DNA of 47,324 nt, taken from NCBI GenBank assembly GCA_040902105.1, contig JBBDXW010000011.1:1-47324 (forward strand). Direction: 5' to 3'. A program made the translations under genes and the position numbers. The notes beneath the pieces were generated by a model, which saw only the letters and a list, made by a program, of their open reading frames with translations, did no database searches and was not told where the DNA came from. Shown one piece after another: positions 32,906 through 40,302 of the stretch (positions within the stretch are counted from its first letter, which is position 1; every line of letters begins with the position of its first letter). Origin of the DNA: IDS-8 sp040902105 (GTDB taxonomy: Bacteria > Pseudomonadota > Gammaproteobacteria > Steroidobacterales > Woeseiaceae).

Positions 32906-33428
32906 TGTCATTGCCTTCGTCGTTTGCCTGACGGTCGTCTATTTCAATCACGGGCGCGACCGGCTCCACGGCGTCCAGATAAATGGCGCGGGCGGCTTTG
33001 AGCGTTCGCGCGCCGGGGTTCAACTCTTCGCCCCTGACCAGATCGCGGTGTGCTTTCTCGTATTCCCCGGTTTTGATGTAGATCAGGGCCCGGTTATTGT
33101 AACCGCGCCAGCTTTCATCGTTTCTTGCGAGCAACAGTTCGCAGTATTTCATGGCTTCTGCGAAATCCTCGAGCATGACGTATCCGGCGCAGAGATTCGA
33201 CAAGCCAGCCTCCTCTTCGCGCGTTCCATGCGCAACCTTCAGACCGCGCAAAGTGAGTTCAACGCCTTTCTTGGCATGCCCGGCGAGCAGTTGCTCGGCG
33301 CCATCCTGAAGGTCGGGGTTCCTCGGCCCGATAACGGTGGTCGGGCCCGATCTGGTGCGATCGGCATTCTGCGCCCAGCTCGCCGATGCCAGTAACATGG
33401 TAACGATAAGTAACGAGTATCTGCCCAT
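32883..33428 (-). CDS. Exported TPR-repeat protein
   Basis: A 181-residue protein with a signal peptide MGRYSLLIVTMLLASASWA and cleavage before QNADR. Tetratricopeptide-like helices follow (GLSNLCAGYVMLEDFAEAMKYCELLLARN, then WRGYNNRALIYIKTGEYEKAHRDLVRGEELNP, about 80-145), suitable for holding a partner in the periplasm. The C-terminal tail is acidic and asparagine-rich. The downstream TonB-C gene starts inside it, so the two proteins are likely made together and may interact. A longer upstream frame overlaps the dienelactone hydrolase gene and is not used. Confidence 0.82.
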   Translation of the reverse strand: MGRYSLLIVTMLLASASWAQNADRTRSGPTTVIGPRNPDLQDGAEQLLAGHAKKGVELTLRGLKVAHGTREEEAGLSNLCAGYVMLEDFAEAMKYCELLLARNDESWRGYNNRALIYIKTGEYEKAHRDLVRGEELNPGARTLKAARAIYLDAVEPVAPVIEIDDRQANDEGNDNGESNNL

Positions 33429-33489
33429 GATCGTGACCCCCTGTATGTCTCGCAATATCCGTCGAACAACGCGCGCAGTCTGACCCTGT

Positions 33490-34383
33490 TCAGACAAGTT
33501 TTTTCCTGAAAAATTCAATGGTCCTCTGCCAGGCGAGTGCCGCGGCCTCCCCGTCATAACGCGGCGTGGTGTCGTTGTGAAAGCCGTGATTGCAGTTCTC
33601 GTAGGTGTATTCGGCATAGTCGCGGCCGGCCTCCTCCAGCGCCGCCCGATACGCCGGCCAGCCGGCGTTGACGCGTTCGTCCAGTGCGGCGTGGTGAATG
33701 AGCAGCGGTGCGCGGATCTTTGCGACGTCTTCGACCGCCGGCTGACCGCCGTAAAAAGGCACCGCCGCGGCAAGATCGGGCACCCGCACGGCGAGTGCAT
33801 TCGAGATCGATCCACCGAAGCAGAAGCCGACGCAACCGACGGTGCCGTTACACCGTGCATGCGATTGCAGGTACCGCACCGCGGCGATGAAATCCTCGAG
33901 CATTTCCTTGCGATCTCTTTTCGCCTGCAGTTCGCGTCCTTCGTCGTCGTTGCCCGGGTAACCCCCCAGCGGCGTCAAGGCATCCGGCGCAAACGCGACG
34001 AAGCCGGCCACGGCTACGCGACGCGCGACGTCCTCGATGTACGGGTTCAGACCGCGATTTTCATGGATCACCACAACGCCGGGACGCGTCTCGTCGCGGG
34101 CCGCGGGAGCCGCAAAATAGCCGCGCATCCTTCCTGCGCCCCGCGGCGAGGCGTATTCCTCGTAGCCGGTGACGATCGACTCGTCATCCGGCTCGACCTG
34201 CCGGGCGAGCGCGTAGTTCGGACTAAGGCTGCCGAGCAGCGCGGCGGCCGACAACCCCGCCGCGGCATAGGTCGCCGCCCGCTCGAGAAACTCCCTGCGG
34301 TTGATGAGCCCGTGCGCGTAGCCGTCGTAGAGGTCGAGCAGCCGTTGATCGTATGCTCCGTCGTCCACTTTTTTCTGCTTCAA
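33490..34383 (-). CDS. Tat-exported dienelactone hydrolase family protein
   Basis: A 297-residue alpha/beta hydrolase. The N-terminus holds a twin-arginine signal, NRREFLERAATYAAAG near 37-52, followed by a hydrophobic core and the ALARQ cleavage region. The family triad is visible: Cys in VGFCFGGSIS, Asp in HHAALDERVNAGW, His in ENCNHGFHND. VVIHENRGLNPYIEDVARR is the family's oxyanion-hole segment. Because the Tat route exports folded proteins, this enzyme acts in the periplasm. It is a distant paralogue of the lipoprotein at 14.1 kb. It lies 24 bases after a CBS-domain gene and 61 bases before the TPR gene. Confidence 0.9.
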   Translation of the reverse strand: MKQKKVDDGAYDQRLLDLYDGYAHGLINRREFLERAATYAAAGLSAAALLGSLSPNYALARQVEPDDESIVTGYEEYASPRGAGRMRGYFAAPAARDETRPGVVVIHENRGLNPYIEDVARRVAVAGFVAFAPDALTPLGGYPGNDDEGRELQAKRDRKEMLEDFIAAVRYLQSHARCNGTVGCVGFCFGGSISNALAVRVPDLAAAVPFYGGQPAVEDVAKIRAPLLIHHAALDERVNAGWPAYRAALEEAGRDYAEYTYENCNHGFHNDTTPRYDGEAAALAWQRTIEFFRKKLV

Positions 34384-34407
34384 GGTCTCCAGTCCGCTAT
34401 CAGTCGA

Positions 34408-34836
34408 TTAACCGCTGATGTAATGCTCGAGTTGTTCGATTGCGTGCTGTTGATCGGCAATGATCGCTTTTACAAGATCGCCAATGGAAATCATGCCGGA
34501 GAGTTTGCCGTTGTCGACGACCGGCAGATGGCGTATTCGTCGGTCGGTCACGGTGTTCATGCATTTTTCAACCGACTCGTTGCTGCTGGTCGTCACCACA
34601 TCGACGGTCATAATGTCCCGGACCGGCGTCGTGTCCGATGCTCGGCCCTTCAGAATGACTTTCCGTGCGTAGTCCCGTTCCGTGACGATCCCGGCGAGGG
34701 TGTCGCCATCCATTACCACAAGGGCGCCGATGGCCTTCTCCGACATGAGTCTGATGGCCTCGAGCACGGACGCCTCGGGCGCAATGGCGACGACATCGCG
34801 TCCCTTGGAATCAAGCAGATGACAGACCAGTTTCAT
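34408..34836 (-). CDS. Two-CBS-domain protein
   Basis: A 142-residue cytosolic protein made of one CBS pair: DVVAIAPEASVLEAIRLMSEKAIGALVVM with GIVTERDYARKV, then DIMTVDVVTTSSNESVEKCMNTVTDRRIRHLPVV with GMISIGDLVKAI. CBS pairs bind adenosine nucleotides and usually regulate a partner; no partner is fused here. It is the first gene of a possible four-gene run (CBS, dienelactone hydrolase, TPR, TonB-C). The 184 bases upstream, up to the DUF4097-like gene's stop, show no further gene. Confidence 0.92.
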   Translation of the reverse strand: MKLVCHLLDSKGRDVVAIAPEASVLEAIRLMSEKAIGALVVMDGDTLAGIVTERDYARKVILKGRASDTTPVRDIMTVDVVTTSSNESVEKCMNTVTDRRIRHLPVVDNGKLSGMISIGDLVKAIIADQQHAIEQLEHYISG

Positions 34837-35020
34837 GATGCCTCCCGGCGAGCAGTGTGAGAGGGTGCCGCGAGGCGCAGTCGCTGCGCCCGGCGGATAG
34901 TCGCTGTCATTGTAGCTCTATTGTGCCCGGCGTTGTGCCGGTTTGCCCGCTATGCGGCCTGATGCTGCGCCGCAAGGTAACGATCAGCGCTTTGTTTTTC
35001 GAATAAAGAGATTCTGATCC

Positions 35021-35737
35021 TCAATCTGCCTGGTCGACGCGTCCCGCGATACTCGTGTAGTTCACGGCGCCGCTGCCGTCGTCCGGGATGATCAGATCGC
35101 CGGCAACTTCGTTGACGTCGATACTGCCGGAGCCGTCTTCGATGGTGACGCTGCCCTCGACCCGCACGACCGAGACGCTCCCAGAGCCGTCCACGATCGA
35201 GACCTCGCCGCCGGCGCCCTCGATGGCAATCGATCCCGAGCCGTCCGTGACGTTCAGGTTGCCGCCGACGTTCGTCATCCGGATCGACCCGGAACGGTCG
35301 TCGAGTTCGATGTCGCCCCTCACGTCGCGTAACTCGACGGAGCCGGAGCCGTCCTGGATGCTGAGCGAGATGCCGTCCGGCAGCCTGACCTCGAGACTGA
35401 CCGTCAGGTTGCTGCCGAACAAACTGCCGTTATCGTCAAAAAAGCCCCTGAGGTCGGCCCTGTCGCCGTCCCGATCGAGGCTAAGCACAAGTCCGTCGGC
35501 TATGGCCTCCCGTGCTTCATCCGCGTCCGCATCGGGTACCCGTATTAGCGCTGCAACCACAATCCGGTCAGCGCCGGGGACGCCGGTCACGTCGAGGCTG
35601 CCCGCCCCGGCTTCGATCTGCAGGGTTTCGACACCGACGGCATCCAGTGACAGGTCCCGGGTTTCCTCATAGTCCTTCCAGGCCGCTTGAACCAGGTTGG
35701 CGGCGAACATGATCATCATCAGTAAGGTCTGCAACAT
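35021..35737 (-). CDS. Exported DUF4097-like beta-solenoid protein
   Basis: A 238-residue protein starting MLQTLLMMIMFAANLVQA, a signal peptide with AAGGAGAGA about 6 bases before its ATG. A first part (about 20-120) is of mixed structure. From about 125 to the end the chain has six near-copies of an 18-residue unit, DGSGSVELRDVRGDIELD and variants, as expected for a right-handed beta-helix of the DUF4097/adhesin type. Function is unknown; such proteins sit in the envelope. A longer upstream frame is not used. It follows the amidohydrolase gene after 98 bases. Confidence 0.85.
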   Translation of the reverse strand: MLQTLLMMIMFAANLVQAAWKDYEETRDLSLDAVGVETLQIEAGAGSLDVTGVPGADRIVVAALIRVPDADADEAREAIADGLVLSLDRDGDRADLRGFFDDNGSLFGSNLTVSLEVRLPDGISLSIQDGSGSVELRDVRGDIELDDRSGSIRMTNVGGNLNVTDGSGSIAIEGAGGEVSIVDGSGSVSVVRVEGSVTIEDGSGSIDVNEVAGDLIIPDDGSGAVNYTSIAGRVDQAD

Positions 35738-35835
35738 TGAATCTCTCCTTGCGAACGCGGCTGACGGCAAAGGCCGTGCAAGCTTTTTGCGGTGGTCAAT
35801 GCTGGTTAGATGCCGCTCCCGCGGGAACGGTTGCC

Positions 35836-37173
35836 TTATCGCGTGAAGCGTTCGAGGAGCCGGTCGAGGTCCTGTCGTGTCATCCATTCGCCTCGCAGCA
35901 TGACGCCGTGAATGCGTCGTGTGGCCTCGATGTGTTCCAGGGGGTTGTCGTCCAGCAGGATCAGATCAGCCGCGAGTCCGGTTTTTATCGCGCCGAAATG
36001 CCCGGGCCTGCCGAAGAATTCGGCGGGATTGACGGTACCGGTCCGCAGCGCCTCATAAGGCGTCAGGCCGGCGTCGACGAGGTACGCGAGCTCCCTGTGC
36101 AAAGCGAAACCCGGTACGTTGAATATCTGCGGCGAGTCGGATCCCAGCAGTAAACCGGCGCCGGCATCGTTGAGCGCAACGATCAGTTTGCGCCGGAGGT
36201 CAATGGCCCTGGCGGCGACGGCCGGGTCATAGTTCACGTCGCCGATCACTTCGGCTTTTCGTCGCTGCCACTCGCGGACCGTATCGGCGGGCATGTATTG
36301 CATTTCCGCCCACCCGGCCATTTCCTCGGGCTTGACGGACGAAGTTACGTGCTCGAACAGGGATTCCGTCGGCACGTTCCAGACCCCTGCTTTGGCAGTT
36401 GCCTCCGCAACGGCCCGGATGTTCCCCTCGAGCGCCTCGCCGGCCAGCAGCAGGCCGAAGAATCCGCCAAGGCCCCCGGACGGATCGACGTTTGGCGGCA
36501 GCAGCAACTGCATATAGCCGTCGAGGTGGTCGATGGTTGCAATGCCGGCATCGAGTGCCGCATTGACGCCGACATCCTCCGGTACGTGACCGGCGAAGGG
36601 TATGCCGAGCTCCGTTGCCGTTGCCGCGATCGCGTCGAACTCGAGGCGACTGAGCCCCGGGTGTATTTTCAGGAAGTCATAACCCGCCGCGTGTTGTCGC
36701 CGGACCATTGCGGAGGCGCTCTCCACTCCATCGACGCTCTGCCCGTTGAATGACGGCCCTGACGTAATGAGCCGCGGTCCGCGTATCCGGCCGCTCGCGA
36801 TGGCTTTCCGCAAATCGAGGTGTCCCGGCTCGCCCAGCATGCCGCGCACCGTGGTGACACCGTTTACGACATAGAGGGCAAGAATACGTTCGAGATCTGC
36901 GGAAGAAGCGGGGGGCACGTGGCCGTGCATTTCCGCGAGACCCGGCATCAGGTAGCGGTCCGTGCCGTCGACGATCATCGCATCTTCCGGCAACTCGGTT
37001 TGGTCAACTGTGCCGATGCCGGCGATTTTGCCGTCGCGGACGACGACCGTTCGCGCATGCAGTGCCTCGTCCGTACTCATCGGCAAAACGTTGACGTTGA
37101 CGAACGCCGTAGATGCGGCATGAGTTGAAAGGCTGACCAGCAGGAGCGCGATCGTCGACGCAATTGTCTTCAT
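35836..37173 (-). CDS. Exported amidohydrolase (imidazolonepropionase/prolidase-like)
   Basis: A 445-residue metal-dependent hydrolase with a signal peptide at 1-19 (ending STHAAST). The metal ligands of the amidohydrolase fold are visible: HGH in LAEMHGHVPP near 84, the probable carboxylated lysine in DFLKIHPG near 168, His in PFAGHVPED near 193, His in ATIDHLDGY near 214, and Asp in LLLGSDSPQIF near 345. The small beta-sandwich is formed by both termini (FVNVNVLP; AADLILLDDNPLEHIEATRRI). This group includes peptidases acting on Xaa-Pro or aryl-acyl substrates; the exact substrate is unknown. It lies 15 bases after the threonine dehydratase gene. Confidence 0.9.
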   Translation of the reverse strand: MKTIASTIALLLVSLSTHAASTAFVNVNVLPMSTDEALHARTVVVRDGKIAGIGTVDQTELPEDAMIVDGTDRYLMPGLAEMHGHVPPASSADLERILALYVVNGVTTVRGMLGEPGHLDLRKAIASGRIRGPRLITSGPSFNGQSVDGVESASAMVRRQHAAGYDFLKIHPGLSRLEFDAIAATATELGIPFAGHVPEDVGVNAALDAGIATIDHLDGYMQLLLPPNVDPSGGLGGFFGLLLAGEALEGNIRAVAEATAKAGVWNVPTESLFEHVTSSVKPEEMAGWAEMQYMPADTVREWQRRKAEVIGDVNYDPAVAARAIDLRRKLIVALNDAGAGLLLGSDSPQIFNVPGFALHRELAYLVDAGLTPYEALRTGTVNPAEFFGRPGHFGAIKTGLAADLILLDDNPLEHIEATRRIHGVMLRGEWMTRQDLDRLLERFTR

Positions 37174-37188
37174 TGGACAGGTCCCCCT

Positions 37189-38148
37189 TTAAATCACACT
37201 CTTCAGCGTGTCGCGGCTGATGTTGCCGCCACAGATGATAGCGACAACGTTTTTCCCTTCATAGTCGCCCGCCCTGGCGAGAAGGCCGGCGAGGGCCACT
37301 CCCGCCGCGCCTTCAAGCAGCATGTGATGAGAGTCGATGAATCCGCGCATCGCGGCCGCAATCTCCTGCTCCGAAACCAGGACGTAGTCATCCACAATGC
37401 TGCGGCAAAGTTCGAACGTGATCGCCTGTGCCTCGATGCCGCCTGCCGTTCCGTCCGACAAGGTCGGATCGCTCGGCATCTCCAGGATCCGCCCGGCTTC
37501 GATCGACCGGGTCATCACCGGCGACGCTTCGGGTTGACAGGCGACCACCGCAATTCCGGGATTGACCGATTTCAGGAATGCGCCGACGCCGCCGATCAAT
37601 CCTCCGCCCCCGACTGCGATGAAGACCGCATCGACTCGCGACAGGTCGCCTGCGATTTCCACGCCGCAGGTTCCCTGGCCTGCTATGACCTCGGCATCGT
37701 TATACGGAGAGATGTACTGCATGTTGTGACGTTCGGCGTAGTCGCGGGCATGCAATTCGGTGTCGAGTCCATCCGAACCGAAGAAGCGAACGTCCCCGCC
37801 TGCATCCCTGATCGCGCCCACTTTTGTGGACGATGTATGATCAGGCACGAACACAACGCCGCTGACACCAAGCTTGGCCATTGCATGGGCGCTTGCCGCG
37901 CCGTGATTGCCGCTTGACGCAACGACGCAGCCCGCCTTGCGTTCGGCCTCCGTCATCGACAGCAGTTTGTTAAACGCTCCGCGCGACTTGAACGAGCCCG
38001 TATGCTGCAGGTTCTCGAGTTTGAGATAAACATTCGCACCGGTCTCGTTGCTGAACCGCGTCGAGTAGTCGAGCGGCGTCTTGCGGATGCAGGCACCGAT
38101 ACGATGCGCCGCGAGGACGGCGTTCGCCGGCAGTCGTTCCTTCAGCAT
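37189..38148 (-). CDS. Threonine/serine dehydratase family PLP enzyme
   Basis: A 319-residue fold-type II PLP enzyme. The Schiff-base lysine is in LQHTGSFKSRGAFNKL near 54, the substrate loop is VASSGNHGAASAHAMAKLG near 77-95, and the phosphate cradle is GGGGLIGG near 175. It lacks the C-terminal ACT-like regulatory domain of biosynthetic IlvA, so it resembles catabolic threonine dehydratase, serine racemase or 3-hydroxyaspartate ammonia-lyase. Which amino acid it uses cannot be told. AAGGT sits about 7 bases before the ATG. The amidohydrolase gene follows at 15 bases, suggesting joint breakdown of a peptide-derived amino acid. Confidence 0.9.
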   Translation of the reverse strand: MLKERLPANAVLAAHRIGACIRKTPLDYSTRFSNETGANVYLKLENLQHTGSFKSRGAFNKLLSMTEAERKAGCVVASSGNHGAASAHAMAKLGVSGVVFVPDHTSSTKVGAIRDAGGDVRFFGSDGLDTELHARDYAERHNMQYISPYNDAEVIAGQGTCGVEIAGDLSRVDAVFIAVGGGGLIGGVGAFLKSVNPGIAVVACQPEASPVMTRSIEAGRILEMPSDPTLSDGTAGGIEAQAITFELCRSIVDDYVLVSEQEIAAAMRGFIDSHHMLLEGAAGVALAGLLARAGDYEGKNVVAIICGGNISRDTLKSVI

Positions 38149-38250
38149 GCCAATACCTTCTCAAACCGGGTGGTGCAAAAAGCGCGGTACAGAAACATCC
38201 GCGTCGCCGCGGCTTTGCAGGCCTGCCAGCGGCGCGGCTGCGCGCGTCCG

Positions 38251-38580
38251 TCAGACTTTGATCTCTTCGATGCGGAGCTTAAGCGGTGTACTGCCGCCTC
38301 GTGCCACGCAATAAGCCTCGTACCTTCTCTCCGAGCTGTCGGAAAATACCGATGTTTCGATCGTCAGAACATAACCAATTCCGGTTCGCTTCGTATTCGA
38401 CACGAGATGTCGCACGCGATCTGCGCCGCCGAGGTCGAGGTGGCTGTTGACGGCCGTGACACAGCTGTCGAGTTCGGCCGCAAATGGCAGGTCGTCCCCG
38501 GCCTGCGCCGGCGCGGCCGACAGTAAAGTGAACGCAACCGCGATGGGCGCAAGGGCGAGCGATGAGTTCCGGTCAGACAT
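38251..38580 (-). CDS. Small exported protein, predicted target of the adjacent TetR regulator
   Basis: A 109-residue product of no family I recognise. A signal peptide covers about 1-27 (LALAPIAVAFTLLSAAPAQA) with cleavage before GDDLPF. The mature part has two cysteines (DSCVTAV and EAYCVARGG) that could form one disulfide, and an alternating beta pattern (YVLTIETSVFSDSSERRYEAYCV, TPLKLRIEEIKV). AAGGA is 9 bases before the ATG. Two palindromes matching the one at the tetR promoter lie within 130 bases upstream, so expression is probably controlled by that repressor. Confidence 0.78.
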   Translation of the reverse strand: MSDRNSSLALAPIAVAFTLLSAAPAQAGDDLPFAAELDSCVTAVNSHLDLGGADRVRHLVSNTKRTGIGYVLTIETSVFSDSSERRYEAYCVARGGSTPLKLRIEEIKV

Positions 38581-38620
38581 TTCAGGCTTCCTTTTTGCAG
38601 GCGGCCGCCGGGCCGCGTGA

Positions 38621-38644
38621 CATACAGAACAATTGTTCTGTATG
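38621..38644. promoter_or_regulatory. TetR operator 1, perfect 24-base palindrome
   Basis: The half-site CATACAGAACAA is followed by its exact inverse, centred at 38632/38633, 41 bases upstream of the small exported gene. It shares the core ACAGAA-N6-TTCTGT spacing with the site at the tetR start. Confidence 0.75.
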
Positions 38645-38692
38645 GGTTAAAAAAATGCGGGCCGGCCGGCGGAGCGCGGTCCGAGGTGTTTT

Positions 38693-38708
38693 CAGAACGA
38701 TCATTCTG
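38693..38708. promoter_or_regulatory. TetR operator 2, near-perfect 16-base palindrome
   Basis: CAGAACGATCATTCTG has one mismatched pair and the same CAGAA/TTCTG arms as operator 1, 50 bases away. It lies between the tetR stop and the promoter region of the small exported gene. Confidence 0.55.
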
Positions 38709-38725
38709 ATTTTCCCAAAAAAAAC

Positions 38726-39307
38726 CTAGGTAAGGGACGACATCGTGCTGGCGACGAAACTGTCGAGGGTATCCCTGGCAAATCCGGAGCGCGCAAGCAC
38801 GGCCAGACCGAACAATGCGCCGGTCAGGAACTCGCCTGCGGCCCTGGCGTCCAGCGACGCCCGCACCTCGCCTCGCTCCTTCGCAGATTCAAGACCGATT
38901 GCAAAGGCCTTGGACATGCGCTTCATGAATCTCTGCAATACGCCTTCGATCTCGCGATCATGGGGTGCAAGCTCCATGGCCGTGTGACAAATCATGCAGC
39001 CGTGGTTCTTGCCCGAACTGCACATCTCCTGGATACGCTCCTCGAAAATTGCGCGGATGTGAACCAGGGACGCGTCGGGCTCCAGCAGGCGGAGGAAGGA
39101 CCTGCGGCCCATGCGATCCGCGTAACGTTCCAGCGCCTGCTCGAACAACTCCTGCTTGTTGCCGAAGGTTCCGTAGAGCCCGTAGCGGCTGACGCCGGTC
39201 GCCTTGACCAGGTCATCCATCGAAGTCTCGGAGTAACCCCTGGATGAAAACAACTCGACGGCCCTTGAGAGGGCCTCCGACGGATCGAAGGCGCGGGTTC
39301 TTACCAT
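38726..39307 (-). CDS. TetR/AcrR family transcriptional repressor
   Basis: A 193-residue regulator. The HTH is at about 14-48: EALSRAVELFSSRGYSETSMDDLVKATGVSRYGLYGTFGNKQELF. The C-terminal ligand domain includes the GKNHGCMICHTAMEL segment with cysteines, typical of the branch related to LmrA/YxaF-like repressors of drug or solvent responses. The ATG at 39307 is preferred to an upstream TTG because an operator palindrome abuts it and a promoter -10 falls within that palindrome. No ribosome site precedes the ATG, so the message may be nearly leaderless. Likely targets are itself and the 38251 gene. Confidence 0.9.
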   Translation of the reverse strand: MVRTRAFDPSEALSRAVELFSSRGYSETSMDDLVKATGVSRYGLYGTFGNKQELFEQALERYADRMGRRSFLRLLEPDASLVHIRAIFEERIQEMCSSGKNHGCMICHTAMELAPHDREIEGVLQRFMKRMSKAFAIGLESAKERGEVRASLDARAAGEFLTGALFGLAVLARSGFARDTLDSFVASTMSSLT

Positions 39308-39343
39308 GCAAAACAGAATATATGTTCTGTTTTGCGCGGTCAA
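39308..39343 (-). promoter_or_regulatory. tetR promoter with overlapping operator 3
   Basis: On the minus strand TTGACC (39343-39338) and TATATT (39322-39317), 15 bases apart, form a sigma-70-like promoter. A 28-base palindrome (39308-39335), 13 of 14 pairs matched, with arms GCAAAACAGAA, covers the -10. Transcription would start only about three bases before the ATG at 39307. The arms match operators 1 and 2, which points to autoregulation. Confidence 0.65.
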
Positions 39344-39373
39344 GCGTCCGTGAAGGGTTCAGGAATAATGCGG

Positions 39374-40228
39374 CTACAGCCGGTCCACGCCGAAGGTATC
39401 GCAGCGATCCGGGTCGCCCGATTCGAGTCCGGCACGAAACCAGCGGACGCGCTGCTCGGAGGAGCCGTGGGTAAAGGAGTCCGGAGAGACGGCGCCGCCG
39501 CGCTGTTGCAGGCGATCGCCGCCGATGGAACTCGCGGCGTTCAGTGCCTCGTCGACGTCACCGGCCTCCAGGAAACCGTGCTCGCGCTCGGTGCGGTTCG
39601 CCCAGACGCCGGCCAGGCAGTCGGCTTGCAGCTCGAGACGCACCGACATCAGGTTTCCCTCAGCCTCGGACAGCTGTTGGCGGCTCCTCTGCACTTCGTC
39701 CGAAATGCCCAGCAGATGCTGCACGTGGTGGCCGATTTCGTGCGCAATCACATAGGCCTGCGCAAAATCGCCCGGCGCATCGAAGCGGTTCTTGAGCTCA
39801 GTGTAAAAGTCCAGATCGATATAGGCCTTGCTGTCAAGCGGACAGTAAAACGGACCCATGACCGCCTGCCCTACGCCGCAGGCGGTTCGAGTCGCTCCGC
39901 GAAACATCACCAGCACGGGCTCGTCGTAGCTCCGGTTACCCGAGGCAAAAATATCGTTCCAGACATCCTCGGTGTCGGCAACGACCACCGAAACCATGTC
40001 CGCAAGCGGATCGTCGGCAAAATCCTGCTCGCCCGGGGCCGTACCCGGGTCGGACGGCACGTTGACGGATTGCAGACCTTCAAGCAAAAAGGTCGGGTCG
40101 ATGCCGAAGTACATCGCCGCAAGGACGATCGCGATTGTGCCGATGCCGCCGCCCACGAGTTTTGTGGCGGGGCCGGAGGCACGCCGATCTTCGATGTTGC
40201 TGCTTCGCCTTCGATCTTTCCAGCGCAT
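39374..40228 (-). CDS. Neutral zinc metallopeptidase, YpfJ/KPN_02809 family
   Basis: A 284-residue protein with a short basic N-terminus (MRWKDRRRSSNIEDRR), a membrane helix at about 24-42 and a periplasmic or external domain. The zinc-binding HExxH motif is AYVIAHEIGHHVQHLLG near 155-171, with the family's ACGVGQAVMGPFYCPLD segment (two cysteines) before it and LQADCLAGVWA behind it. This matches the YpfJ zinc peptidase family, whose substrates are not well known. The DUF4412-like gene ends 75 bases upstream, with a family 3 half-repeat in the gap. Confidence 0.93.
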   Translation of the reverse strand: MRWKDRRRSSNIEDRRASGPATKLVGGGIGTIAIVLAAMYFGIDPTFLLEGLQSVNVPSDPGTAPGEQDFADDPLADMVSVVVADTEDVWNDIFASGNRSYDEPVLVMFRGATRTACGVGQAVMGPFYCPLDSKAYIDLDFYTELKNRFDAPGDFAQAYVIAHEIGHHVQHLLGISDEVQRSRQQLSEAEGNLMSVRLELQADCLAGVWANRTEREHGFLEAGDVDEALNAASSIGGDRLQQRGGAVSPDSFTHGSSEQRVRWFRAGLESGDPDRCDTFGVDRL

Positions 40229-40278
40229 GATCCGTTATCCCTTACAACTGAAGCCGGCGAGTCAGGGCACCAACGCGC

Positions 40279-40302
40279 ATTATTCATGAACGGCACAGCG
40301 CG
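40279..40302. repeat. Partial family 3 repeat
   Basis: Reads GCATTATTCATGAACGGCAC then AGCG, 23 of 24 bases identical to the left end of the family 3 palindrome at 25686. The inner arms and the right end are absent, so this is a fragment or a solo end. It abuts the stop of the DUF4412-like gene. Confidence 0.8.

Noticed and set aside
33478..33503. GTCTGA/TCAGAC hairpin followed by a T run on the plus strand
   Set aside because: No plus-strand gene ends here; for the minus-strand genes the T run is on the wrong side.
33577..34860. 427-codon plus-strand frame across the dienelactone hydrolase and CBS genes
   Set aside because: It spans two well-supported minus-strand genes and has no recognisable domain.
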